From positions 1 to 29,313 of the forward strand of contig DASRWB010000045.1 of NCBI GenBank assembly GCA_035654775.1: a stretch of 29,313 nucleotides of DNA. The letters run 5' to 3'. How positions within the stretch are numbered: the first letter of the stretch is position 1; the number at the start of each line of letters is the position of its first letter. The position numbers were made by a program, and so were the translations under genes. The notes under the pieces were generated by a model, which worked only from the letters and a program-made list of their open reading frames with translations, was not told the DNA's origin and did no database searches. This document shows, piece after piece, positions 14,869 to 22,492 of the stretch. This stretch comes from HKST-UBA85 sp035654775. GTDB taxonomy: Bacteria; Bacteroidota; Bacteroidia; Flavobacteriales; Flavobacteriaceae.

Positions 14869-17619
14869 ATGAGAACTTTTCTTTCCCTTATTTTATTTCT
14901 GTTTATTTGTGTAAGCTATTCACAAACTACGGTTACCGGAACCGTAACAGACAATAACGGACAGCCCATTCCGGGGGCAAATATCCTTGTGGTTGGTGCT
15001 ACTACCGGAACCATTTCCGATTTTGACGGAAACTTTTCGCTAACCGTTAATCAAAATCCGCCTTTTTCACTGCAAGCCAGCAGCGTTGGCTTTGCTTCAA
15101 CCACACTTGAGGTAACCGCAAACAATCAAGTGTTAACTTTTATTCTGAAAGAAGGCACTGAGCTAGACGAAGTGGTAATTTCTGCCTCCAGAACACCGGA
15201 ACGAATTTTTGAATCTCCGGTTACGGTAGAACGCTTCGGTGTAAAAGACATCAAAAATACCGCATCGGTAGACTTCTATGATGGTCTGGAAAATTTAAAA
15301 GGTGTAGATATTAACACCAACAGTTTAACCTTTAAAGCGGTAAACACCCGAGGTTTTGCCACCTTTGCCAACACCAGATTCATGCAATTGGTAGATGGAA
15401 TGGACAACTCTACTCCTGCGCTTAACTTCCCCATAGGAAACCTGGTAGGAATGAATGAAACCGACGTGCAAAGTGTAGAACTGCTTCCCGGTGCGGCATC
15501 GGCACTTTATGGGGCAAACGCTTTTAATGGTATTCTTTTTATGCAAAGTAAAAACCCTTTTGAACACGCCGGAATAAGCGGCTACTACAAACAGGGAATT
15601 ACCTCGCAAGACGCAGCAGGCGACAATACTTACAGGGATTTCGGCATCCGAATGGCCTATAAGTTTAGTGAGCACTTTGCAGCTAAAGTAAATTTTGGAT
15701 GGCTTAAAGGTACCGATTGGGTCGCAAACAATATGGCCGGAAAACCCGGAACAGGAGCTACGCGAGCAGACCTGAATTACGACGGGTATAATGTGTACGG
15801 AGACGAAGTAGCAACCAATATACGTGCAGCATCTGGCGGCTTAGGCATAGTGCCGGACGTGGTAGTTAGTAGAACCGGTTATAATGAAGAAGATTTAACC
15901 AACTATAATGCAGAAAGTATTAAAGCCGACTGGGGATTGTATTTCAGGCCTTGGGCAAACGATTTTGAAATTCAGTATATAGGAAAAATCGGAACCGGTT
16001 CCACCATATATCAAGGAACAAACCGCTACTATATCGATGACTTTACCCAGCAACAACATAAAATAGAACTACGTAACAACAATTTTTACGTTCGCGGTTA
16101 TGTAGTGGCCGATAAAGCCGGGGATTCTTACGATATGGTATTTACCGGAATTAACATTAACAGAACCTGGAAGAGTGACCAGCAATGGTTCGGAGAGTAT
16201 ATTCAAACCTACGTTGGAGCAACTCTGCAAGGAGCTACCGACGACCAGGCACATGCCGCAGCAAGAGCACAAGCTGAATCCGGGCGTTTGGTTCCGGGAA
16301 CACCCGCATTCCAAAGCGCCTTTAATACCGTTATCAACAACCCCGATTTTGCCTCAGGCTCTAAGTTCCAGGATGCTTCAAAATACTATCATGCCGATGG
16401 AAATTATAACTTTAGTCATCTTTGGGACGAAGTAGAAATTATGGTTGGCGGTTCTTACCGTAAATACAGCTTAAATTCTTCGGGAACCATTTACACCGAT
16501 TATGACGGAAACATTGAATACAACGAATTCGGTATGTACACTCAACTGCAAAAAGAATTTGACCTAAACAGTAATGTTTCCTTAAAACTTACCGGATCAT
16601 TACGCTACGATAAATCTGAATTTTTTGACGGCTTTTTGTCTCCCAGAATTTCGGCAGGTTTTAACATCAACGACAACCACAATCTAAGAGCATCGTTCCA
16701 AACCGGATTCAGAAACCCTACCACTCAAGATTTATTTATTGGTCTTGATGCAGGAAGAGCGATTTTGGTTGGCTCTGCGCCGGCAAACTTAGACCGCTAT
16801 GTCCGTACCTATCCGGTGAGTGCTTCAGGACAAATTAACTACGGACAGCCGGCAACTATAGAGCAAACCGGCGCTGCCGCGTATACAAATTCCTATTCTG
16901 CCGCTTCGGTTTCGGCTTTTGCCGCTTCTGAAAATCCGGCGGATTTAGAAATCGCGAACCCCGATTTGGTAAAACCTGAAAAAGTAACCTCTTTTGAAGT
17001 AGGATATCGTGGTAAATTTGATAAAACTATTGTAGACATGAGCGTATATTACAACAAATATCAAGATTTTATATCAGGTGAAGTCGTAATTGCACCACTG
17101 TATGGAGAAGTAGGTGACAACGGACTCTCTATTGCCGCCATTGCCAATGGCGACTATAAGGTGTACCAAACCTACAACAATTCAGAAGCAGACATAAACA
17201 GCTACGGAGCTTCCCTTGGAGCTTCCACCAAAGTGTTCGGTACTTTTGACTTAAGCGGTAACTACACCTATGCCAAACAGGATTTTGACGAAGACAAACA
17301 CCCCGGTTTCAGAACCAATTTTAACACGCCTGAACACAAAGTTAAAGTAAGCTTTGGCAATACCGATTTGTTTAAAAATTTCGGATTTAATCTCGCCTGG
17401 AGATGGAGTGATGATTATTACTGGCAAGCTACCTTTGGCGATGGCGAAATTCCGGCATACCACACGCTGGATGCACAAATAAATTACCGCCTTCCATCCT
17501 TAAAATCAACCTTTAAAGCCGGAGCCACCAACGTATTGGGCGATGAGTATTTTACTGCCATAGGTACAGGTTATATTGGCTCTATGTATTACATTTCTTG
17601 GACGATCAACAACTTATAA
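14869..17619 (+). CDS. TonB-dependent outer membrane receptor with carboxypeptidase-like N-terminal domain
   Basis: A 916-residue outer-membrane transporter. In order: signal peptide (residues 1-19, ending SYSQ); a carboxypeptidase-regulatory-like beta-sandwich at about 20-105 (VTGTVTDNNGQPIPGANI...GTISDFDGNFSL); a TonB plug at about 115-230 (EVVISASRTPERIFESPV, QSVELLPGAASALYGANAF); then a beta barrel ending in a typical aromatic C-terminal strand (YYISWTINNL). It is not a SusC family member by overall pattern (no SusD follows). The next gene, an SGNH-type lipoprotein, begins 1 bp after the stop, so the two form a transcription unit and probably a functional pair. Substrate unknown. An ester or lipid-like ligand is a guess from the partner. 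Confidence 0.9.
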   Translation: MRTFLSLILFLFICVSYSQTTVTGTVTDNNGQPIPGANILVVGATTGTISDFDGNFSLTVNQNPPFSLQASSVGFASTTLEVTANNQVLTFILKEGTELDEVVISASRTPERIFESPVTVERFGVKDIKNTASVDFYDGLENLKGVDINTNSLTFKAVNTRGFATFANTRFMQLVDGMDNSTPALNFPIGNLVGMNETDVQSVELLPGAASALYGANAFNGILFMQSKNPFEHAGISGYYKQGITSQDAAGDNTYRDFGIRMAYKFSEHFAAKVNFGWLKGTDWVANNMAGKPGTGATRADLNYDGYNVYGDEVATNIRAASGGLGIVPDVVVSRTGYNEEDLTNYNAESIKADWGLYFRPWANDFEIQYIGKIGTGSTIYQGTNRYYIDDFTQQQHKIELRNNNFYVRGYVVADKAGDSYDMVFTGININRTWKSDQQWFGEYIQTYVGATLQGATDDQAHAAARAQAESGRLVPGTPAFQSAFNTVINNPDFASGSKFQDASKYYHADGNYNFSHLWDEVEIMVGGSYRKYSLNSSGTIYTDYDGNIEYNEFGMYTQLQKEFDLNSNVSLKLTGSLRYDKSEFFDGFLSPRISAGFNINDNHNLRASFQTGFRNPTTQDLFIGLDAGRAILVGSAPANLDRYVRTYPVSASGQINYGQPATIEQTGAAAYTNSYSAASVSAFAASENPADLEIANPDLVKPEKVTSFEVGYRGKFDKTIVDMSVYYNKYQDFISGEVVIAPLYGEVGDNGLSIAAIANGDYKVYQTYNNSEADINSYGASLGASTKVFGTFDLSGNYTYAKQDFDEDKHPGFRTNFNTPEHKVKVSFGNTDLFKNFGFNLAWRWSDDYYWQATFGDGEIPAYHTLDAQINYRLPSLKSTFKAGATNVLGDEYFTAIGTGYIGSMYYISWTINNL

Positions 17620-17620
17620 A

Positions 17621-19240
17621 ATGAATGTTATGAAAGTTTTAAATTATAAATATCTATTCTTAGCTGCCTTAGCCTTTAGTTTTGCAGCTTGTAATGATGA
17701 TGACTCCACTTCATCACCTGATGACAACCTACCTGCGTTAACTGCCGGAGAAGCCGACTTTTCGAAATACGTTGCTGTAGGGGCTTCATTCTCTGCAGGA
17801 TTTACCGACGGAGCCTTGTTTATTGCAGGGCAACAAAACTCTTTTCCTAATATCCTTTCACAGAAGTTTGCTTTGCTTGGTGGTGGCGATTTTAACCAGC
17901 CACTGATGAACGACAATATTGGCGGCTTTCTGTTAGGTGGGAATCTGGCGGCCAACCCAAGATTGTTTTTCAATGGTAGCGGACCTGCGGTTTTACCGGC
18001 TACTCCTACTACAGAAATAACAACTCTCGTTTCAGGACCTTTTAATAATTATGGAATTCCCGGTGTAAAAAGTTACCACTTAGGTGTAGCGGGATATGGT
18101 ATGGGTAATCCGTATTTTGGAAGAATGGCTTCAAGCACAACAGCCTCGGTACTTGGTGATGTTGCTGCCGAGAACGCCACCTTTTTTACCTTTTCAGAAA
18201 TAGGAGGTAACGACGTGTTGGCCTTTGCCACTTCAGGAGGCATCGGTGTAGACCAAACAGGAAATTTTGACCCTTCAACCTATGGCAATAATGACATTAC
18301 TGATCCTACGGTTTTTGCAGCCTCTTTCAGCGGAGCAGTTGATGTATTAACTGCAAATGGTGCAAAAGGGGTTGTAGCGAACGTACCTTACATTACAGCT
18401 TTAGCACATTTTACTACCGTGCCTTACAATCCGTTAGACCCTTCAAATCCAAGTTTTGGTCCTCAAATTCCAACATTAAACACCATTTTTGGAGCTTTAA
18501 ATCAGGTATATGCTTTTTTAGGAACTCCTGAGCGTAGCATTGTATTTTCTGAAACTGCAGCCAGTCCCGTAGTTATTCACGATGAAACTCTGGTAGATTT
18601 ATCCGCACAAATTACGGCTACACTAAACGCAAATCCGGACTTCCCTACCTTTCTTGCCCAATTTGGATTACCTCCTCAAGCTGCACCTGCAGTTGCTTAT
18701 CTGTTGGGAATAACCTATGGACAAGCTCGTCAGGCTACTGAAGCCGATCTCTTTGTTTTACCAAGTAGTACTGTTATTGGTACTGTTAATACAAACTATG
18801 CTGCTTTTTTAACAACTCAAGGGTTGCCGGCTAACCTTGCCGGGCAGTTTGCCGTAGAAGGAGTCACGCTGCCTCTAGAAGACAAATGGGCCCTACTACC
18901 TAGTGAACAAGATGCGATAAGAATTGCCACAGATGCTTACAATGAAACGATTACTGCTGTTGCTGCAAATAAAGGATTAGCCTTAGTTGATTTTAAAAGC
19001 ATTTTGCAACAGGCATCTACGGTAGGTTATCCTGATGGCGACTTTATTTTAAATACTAGCTTGGTTACCGGCGGAATAATAAGTTTAGATGGCGTACACC
19101 TCACAGCAAGAGGTTATGCAGCCATGGCAAACGCCATTTTAAAAGCTATAGACGCCACGTATGGCTCCAACTTTGAAGCCTCGGGTAACCTGATAAATTT
19201 AGGAAATTACCCAACAAATTACCCGCCAACATTACAATAA
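17621..19240 (+). CDS. SGNH/GDSL-type hydrolase-like lipoprotein
   Basis: A 539-residue lipoprotein. Signal peptide with lipobox FAAC (Cys24), then an acidic NDDDSTSS linker. SGNH blocks can be traced: block I VAVGASFSAG, with Ser56 as nucleophile but GAS in place of GDS; a block II-like glycine in NYGIPGVKSYH (143-153); block III GGND at 195-198; block V DGVH at 490-493, supplying Asp and His. The triad Ser-Asp-His thus looks intact, with only the block I Asp changed to Ala. A large insert (about 260-470) separates blocks III and V. ATG at 17621 or 17630 are both possible; TTG at 17576 would lie inside the receptor gene. It is paired with the TonB receptor. Likely a periplasm- or surface-facing ester hydrolase, or a binding protein. 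Confidence 0.82.
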   Translation: MNVMKVLNYKYLFLAALAFSFAACNDDDSTSSPDDNLPALTAGEADFSKYVAVGASFSAGFTDGALFIAGQQNSFPNILSQKFALLGGGDFNQPLMNDNIGGFLLGGNLAANPRLFFNGSGPAVLPATPTTEITTLVSGPFNNYGIPGVKSYHLGVAGYGMGNPYFGRMASSTTASVLGDVAAENATFFTFSEIGGNDVLAFATSGGIGVDQTGNFDPSTYGNNDITDPTVFAASFSGAVDVLTANGAKGVVANVPYITALAHFTTVPYNPLDPSNPSFGPQIPTLNTIFGALNQVYAFLGTPERSIVFSETAASPVVIHDETLVDLSAQITATLNANPDFPTFLAQFGLPPQAAPAVAYLLGITYGQARQATEADLFVLPSSTVIGTVNTNYAAFLTTQGLPANLAGQFAVEGVTLPLEDKWALLPSEQDAIRIATDAYNETITAVAANKGLALVDFKSILQQASTVGYPDGDFILNTSLVTGGIISLDGVHLTARGYAAMANAILKAIDATYGSNFEASGNLINLGNYPTNYPPTLQ

Positions 19241-19260
19241 TTTTTAGACCTACAATCGTA

Positions 19261-19290
19261 AAAACACCTCATTTACTGAGGTGTTTTTTT
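19261..19290 (+). terminator. Intrinsic terminator after the SGNH lipoprotein gene
   Basis: AAAACACCTCA pairs perfectly with TGAGGTGTTTT around the loop TTTAC, followed by more Ts. It ends the TonB receptor-SGNH unit 20 bp after the stop codon. Confidence 0.9.
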
Positions 19291-19337
19291 ATAGATAAAA
19301 AAGGCGAGAAACCTATTTTATTTTAAATTAAAAGATA

Positions 19338-19370
19338 TATCTTTGCAGCGCGAAAACCAAGGGTGTTTTC
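19338..19370 (+). promoter_or_regulatory. Putative atpDC promoter and 5' leader hairpin
   Basis: TATCTTTG (19338-19345) matches TAnnTTTG. Just downstream, GAAAAC (19352-19357) and GTTTTC (19365-19370) can pair around a 7-nt loop, close to the predicted transcript start. The ATG is 61 bases after the box. No clear -33 TTG is seen. A leader hairpin at the mRNA 5' end could stabilise the message; this is inference. Confidence 0.5.
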
Positions 19371-19406
19371 ATTCAATTAAATTGCATAATATTAAATAAA
19401 TAAGTA

Positions 19407-20915
19407 ATGTCTAAAGTTACAGGTAAAGTTGCACAAATTGTTGGTCCGGTAATCGATGTTGAATTCGCTGCCGGAGCAGAACTTCCAAAGATTTACGATT
19501 CGTTAGAAATAAAAAGAGAAAACGGCTCTATACTGGTACTTGAAGTACAGTCACACATTGGTGAAGATACCGTTCGTACCATTGCAATGGACTCGTCTGA
19601 TGGTTTAAGCAGAGGAACTGAAGTGGTGGCAACGGGTGCTCCTATTCAAATGCCTATAGGGGAAGATGTTTACGGACGTTTATTTAATGTAATTGGCGAT
19701 GCCATAGACGGTTTGGGCAATTTACCCAAAGCGGGTAACTCAGGACTTCCTATTCACCGCGAAGCTCCAAAATTTGAAGACTTATCAACTTCTACGGAAG
19801 TTTTATATACAGGAATAAAAGTAATTGACCTGATTGAGCCTTATGCCAAAGGTGGTAAAATTGGACTGTTTGGTGGTGCCGGTGTTGGAAAAACGGTATT
19901 GATTCAGGAATTGATTAACAATATTGCTAAAGGACACGGCGGTTTATCTGTATTCGCCGGTGTTGGTGAGCGTACCCGTGAAGGAAACGATTTGCTGCGC
20001 GAAATGTTAGAGTCCGGAATTATTAAATACGGTGACGACTTTATGCATTCTATGGAAGAAGGCGGCTGGGATCTTCAAAAAGTAGATAAAAAAGCCATGC
20101 TGGAATCTAAAGCTACCTTTGTATTCGGTCAAATGAACGAACCTCCCGGAGCACGTGCGCGTGTGGCCTTATCCGGATTAACTATCGCTGAATATTTCCG
20201 TGACGGTGCTGGTGACGGACAAGGAAAAGATGTACTTTTCTTCGTAGATAACATTTTCCGTTTTACACAAGCCGGATCTGAAGTATCTGCTCTTTTAGGT
20301 CGTATGCCTTCCGCTGTAGGATATCAACCTACGCTGGCTACTGAAATGGGCGCGATGCAAGAGCGTATTACTTCTACTAAAAAAGGCTCAATTACCTCAG
20401 TGCAGGCCGTTTACGTACCTGCGGATGACTTAACTGACCCTGCGCCTGCAACTACCTTTGCTCACCTAGATGCAACAACCGTATTATCTCGTAAAATTGC
20501 CGAGTTAGGTATTTACCCTGCGGTAGATCCTTTAGATTCTACTTCCAGAATTCTTACTGCTGATATTTTAGGGAAAGAACATTATGACTGTGCACAACGC
20601 GTAAAAGAGCTGTTGCAACGTTACAAAGAATTGCAAGATATTATTGCCATTTTGGGTATGGAAGAGTTATCTGAAGAAGATAAACTTGCCGTAGGTCGTG
20701 CACGTAGAGTACAACGTTTCTTGTCACAACCTTTCCACGTGGCAGAACAGTTTACAGGTATTCCCGGTGTATTGGTGGATATTAAAGAAACCATTAAAGG
20801 CTTTAACATGATTATGGATGGCGAGTTAGACCATTTACCGGAAGCTGCTTTCAACCTAAAAGGAACCATTGAAGAAGCTATAGAAGCCGGAGAAAAAATG
20901 CTGGCTGAGGCCTAA
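19407..20915 (+). CDS. atpD: F1 ATP synthase subunit beta
   Basis: Catalytic subunit of the F1 head of ATP synthase, at the cytoplasmic face of the inner membrane. The 502-residue length is typical for Bacteroidota (E. coli 460). Walker A GGAGVGKT is at 156-163, followed by GVGERTREGNDL, which carries the catalytic glutamate region, LFFVDNIFRFTQAGSEVSALLGRMPSAVGYQPTLA-type core segments, and the C-terminal DELSEED-equivalent loop reading MEELSEEDKL. It forms a two-gene unit with atpC. No other F-type subunit genes lie near, so the remainder of the complex is encoded elsewhere, an arrangement I recall as common in this phylum. Confidence 0.98.
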   Translation: MSKVTGKVAQIVGPVIDVEFAAGAELPKIYDSLEIKRENGSILVLEVQSHIGEDTVRTIAMDSSDGLSRGTEVVATGAPIQMPIGEDVYGRLFNVIGDAIDGLGNLPKAGNSGLPIHREAPKFEDLSTSTEVLYTGIKVIDLIEPYAKGGKIGLFGGAGVGKTVLIQELINNIAKGHGGLSVFAGVGERTREGNDLLREMLESGIIKYGDDFMHSMEEGGWDLQKVDKKAMLESKATFVFGQMNEPPGARARVALSGLTIAEYFRDGAGDGQGKDVLFFVDNIFRFTQAGSEVSALLGRMPSAVGYQPTLATEMGAMQERITSTKKGSITSVQAVYVPADDLTDPAPATTFAHLDATTVLSRKIAELGIYPAVDPLDSTSRILTADILGKEHYDCAQRVKELLQRYKELQDIIAILGMEELSEEDKLAVGRARRVQRFLSQPFHVAEQFTGIPGVLVDIKETIKGFNMIMDGELDHLPEAAFNLKGTIEEAIEAGEKMLAEA

Positions 20916-20949
20916 TTTAATACGCTTTGCCAATTTTAAATAAGAAAAA

Positions 20950-21225
20950 ATGTATTTAGAAATAGTAACCCCGGAAGCTACATTGTTTAAAGGAGAAGTC
21001 ACCTCGGTTTCGGTTCCCGGAGTAAATGGTGAATTTGAAATGTTGAACAATCACGCGCCCATAGTTTCCCTGTTAAAAGAAGGCTATGTAAAGATTAAAG
21101 GCAATATCACCCTTGAAGAAGAAGTGGAACAGGCCTTTAAAAAAACTGAAAAGGGCGTTTGGCTGGCAATAAATTCCGGTACTATTGAAATGAAAGAAAA
21201 TAAAGTTATTGTACTGGCTGATTAG
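20950..21225 (+). CDS. atpC: F1 ATP synthase subunit epsilon, short form
   Basis: A 91-residue epsilon subunit beginning MYLEIVTPEATLFKGEV, with GVNGEFEMLNNHAPIVSLL typical of the N-terminal beta-sandwich that contacts gamma and the c-ring. E. coli epsilon is 139 residues. The C-terminal helical hairpin that can insert into F1 and block ATP hydrolysis is missing. The frame ends cleanly before a terminator, so this is not a frameshift. It follows atpD by 34 bp. The enzyme probably lacks epsilon-type inhibition; other control is not visible. Confidence 0.95.
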   Translation: MYLEIVTPEATLFKGEVTSVSVPGVNGEFEMLNNHAPIVSLLKEGYVKIKGNITLEEEVEQAFKKTEKGVWLAINSGTIEMKENKVIVLAD

Positions 21226-21247
21226 GTCGTACAAACTAAAAAACTAT

Positions 21248-21276
21248 AAACGCCTAATTTTTCAATTAGGCGTTTT
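21248..21276. terminator. Bidirectional terminator between atpC and the XRE gene
   Basis: AAACGCCTAATT pairs with AATTAGGCGTTT around a short loop. Rightward, it is followed by TTCTTTTTC after atpC. Leftward, it is followed by a T-rich run after the XRE gene, whose last codons lie inside the stem. It serves both convergent units. Confidence 0.85.
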
Positions 21277-21484
21277 CTTTTTCATTTACATATTTTAATA
21301 TATCTCCCGGCTGACAATCTAAAACTTCACAAATTGCTTCTAGCGTTGAAAACCTAATAGCTTTGGCTTTTCCGGTTTTCAATATGGATAGATTTGCAGT
21401 TGTTATATTAATTTTGTCAGCCAACTCATAGCTTTTCAGGTTTTTTTTCTTAAGTATTTTATCCAACTTTATTATGATGGGCAT
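21266..21484 (-). CDS. Small XRE-family HTH transcriptional regulator
   Basis: A 72-residue single-domain Cro/C1-type DNA-binding protein. The helix-turn-helix is in LKSYELADKINITTANLSILKTGKAKAIRFSTLEAICEVL, with the DNA-reading helix around TTANLSILKTG. The ending DCQPGDILKYV is typical of small YozG-like XRE proteins. It lies 3 bp after the DUF2975 membrane protein gene. Such pairs of DUF2975 protein and small XRE protein recur across bacteria and likely form a membrane-linked regulatory module. It probably binds its own promoter, where an inverted repeat brackets the promoter boxes. The last codons overlap the terminator stem. Confidence 0.88.
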   Translation of the reverse strand: MPIIIKLDKILKKKNLKSYELADKINITTANLSILKTGKAKAIRFSTLEAICEVLDCQPGDILKYVNEKENA

Positions 21485-21487
21485 AAT

Positions 21488-21994
21488 CTAAACCGTTAAA
21501 TCGTTTTCTTCTTTAGCGTGCTTGCTAATTTTAAATGTTTCGCTTAATATCATAAAAAATAGGCCTAATCCTATAATAAAAAGTGTAGGACTAATTCCTA
21601 ACCTAACCTCAATGTTTTCTTTAATTATGCTCCAGAAAACTATAGTTAGTAACGCCCCCGAAATACCCGTTATTACAAGTATAATTCCAATTTTATTGTA
21701 TGTGTTTATTACATATGCATCAAAAGGGTTTCCTCGCTGAAAAAAACGTATTGTCTTTCTGAATAGAAAAACACAATAAAATAAGAATAGCACAAGAACA
21801 ACTGCTGTTAATATCAAAAGCTTTATTTGTAAAGAAGGGTTATCGATTGTCAGACTATTAATTTTTATTTCACTAAAAATAGAATCATCAAAAAACATAT
21901 ATACTGAAAAAACAGAAAGTAACAATATTGAGGGAATACAAAATACAATCCAACCAAAATCAACCACAGCTTTTAACACAAATAATTTTCGCAT
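21488..21994 (-). CDS. DUF2975 family membrane protein
   Basis: A 168-residue inner-membrane protein with four hydrophobic segments (about 10-33, 55-77, 100-127 and 133-152), a short extracytoplasmic segment after the first helix, and the charged C-terminal tail ETFKISKHAKEENDLTV characteristic of DUF2975. No enzymatic motif is visible. Translation starts at ATG 22 bases after a TAnnTTTG box. It is transcribed leftward with the XRE gene directly downstream (3 bp gap). The partner arrangement suggests it senses or sequesters something for the regulator, but the signal is unknown. Confidence 0.82.
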   Translation of the reverse strand: MRKLFVLKAVVDFGWIVFCIPSILLLSVFSVYMFFDDSIFSEIKINSLTIDNPSLQIKLLILTAVVLVLFLFYCVFLFRKTIRFFQRGNPFDAYVINTYNKIGIILVITGISGALLTIVFWSIIKENIEVRLGISPTLFIIGLGLFFMILSETFKISKHAKEENDLTV

Positions 21995-22052
21995 AAATAG
22001 TATCGTTTAACAATAACAAATGTACTAAATTTATCGAAAAACAATACTATTT
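21995..22052 (-). promoter_or_regulatory. Promoter of the DUF2975-XRE unit bracketed by a 14-bp inverted repeat
   Basis: On the minus strand a -33 TTG (22042-22044) is followed after 17 bp by TACATTTG (22017-22024), a good flavobacterial promoter. The two flanks, AAATAGTATCGTTT (21995-22008) and AAACAATACTATTT (22039-22052), are inverted copies with 13 of 14 positions matching. One arm contains the -33 element; the other lies at or just after the predicted transcript start. Because one arm is upstream of the transcript, this cannot act as an RNA hairpin; it looks like an operator, plausibly for the XRE protein. Confidence 0.65.
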
Positions 22053-22492
22053 TACACCTTTTTAATTACGTGAGTAACAATTCCCCAAATTAAAAATTCA
22101 TTCGCTGTTGTAATTTTAATGGGTTTGTAATTGGCATTTTCTGGTTGTAGCCACACGCCTTCTTTGGTTACCTTCAACCGCTTTACCGTAAACTCGCCAT
22201 CCAGAAAACATACAGCTATTTTATTGTTTTCAGGTTCTAAACTTCTATCAATTACCAGTAAATCGTTATCATCCAATCCGGCATCTATCATGCTCTGTCC
22301 TGAAACCCGCGCATAGAATGTTGCCGGTTTATTCTTAACCAGCATGGCATCCAATGACAAACGCTCTTCCTTAAAGTCTTCAGCCGGTGAGGGAAATCCA
22401 GCCGAAATTCCTGTATCAACAAAAAGTGCTCCGGAATCTTCTAAAATTTCCGGAATGAAAAAAATCAATTTTTGGGGTTCTTTTGTTAGCAT
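22052..22492 (-). CDS. umuD: UmuD-like S24 autopeptidase, translesion polymerase accessory subunit
   Basis: A 146-residue LexA/UmuD-type protein. In E. coli, RecA filaments induce self-cleavage of UmuD to UmuD', which joins UmuC to make Pol V. The cleavage site here is probably Ala31-Gly32 (SAGFPSPAEDF). The catalytic serine is Ser67 in SGQSMIDAG, and the lysine is Lys104 in EFTVKRL. It has no N-terminal HTH, so it is not LexA. It is downstream of umuC, the reverse of the E. coli umuDC order. Its ATG overlaps the umuC stop (ATGCTAA), so the pair is translationally coupled. Confidence 0.93.
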   Translation of the reverse strand: MLTKEPQKLIFFIPEILEDSGALFVDTGISAGFPSPAEDFKEERLSLDAMLVKNKPATFYARVSGQSMIDAGLDDNDLLVIDRSLEPENNKIAVCFLDGEFTVKRLKVTKEGVWLQPENANYKPIKITTANEFLIWGIVTHVIKKV

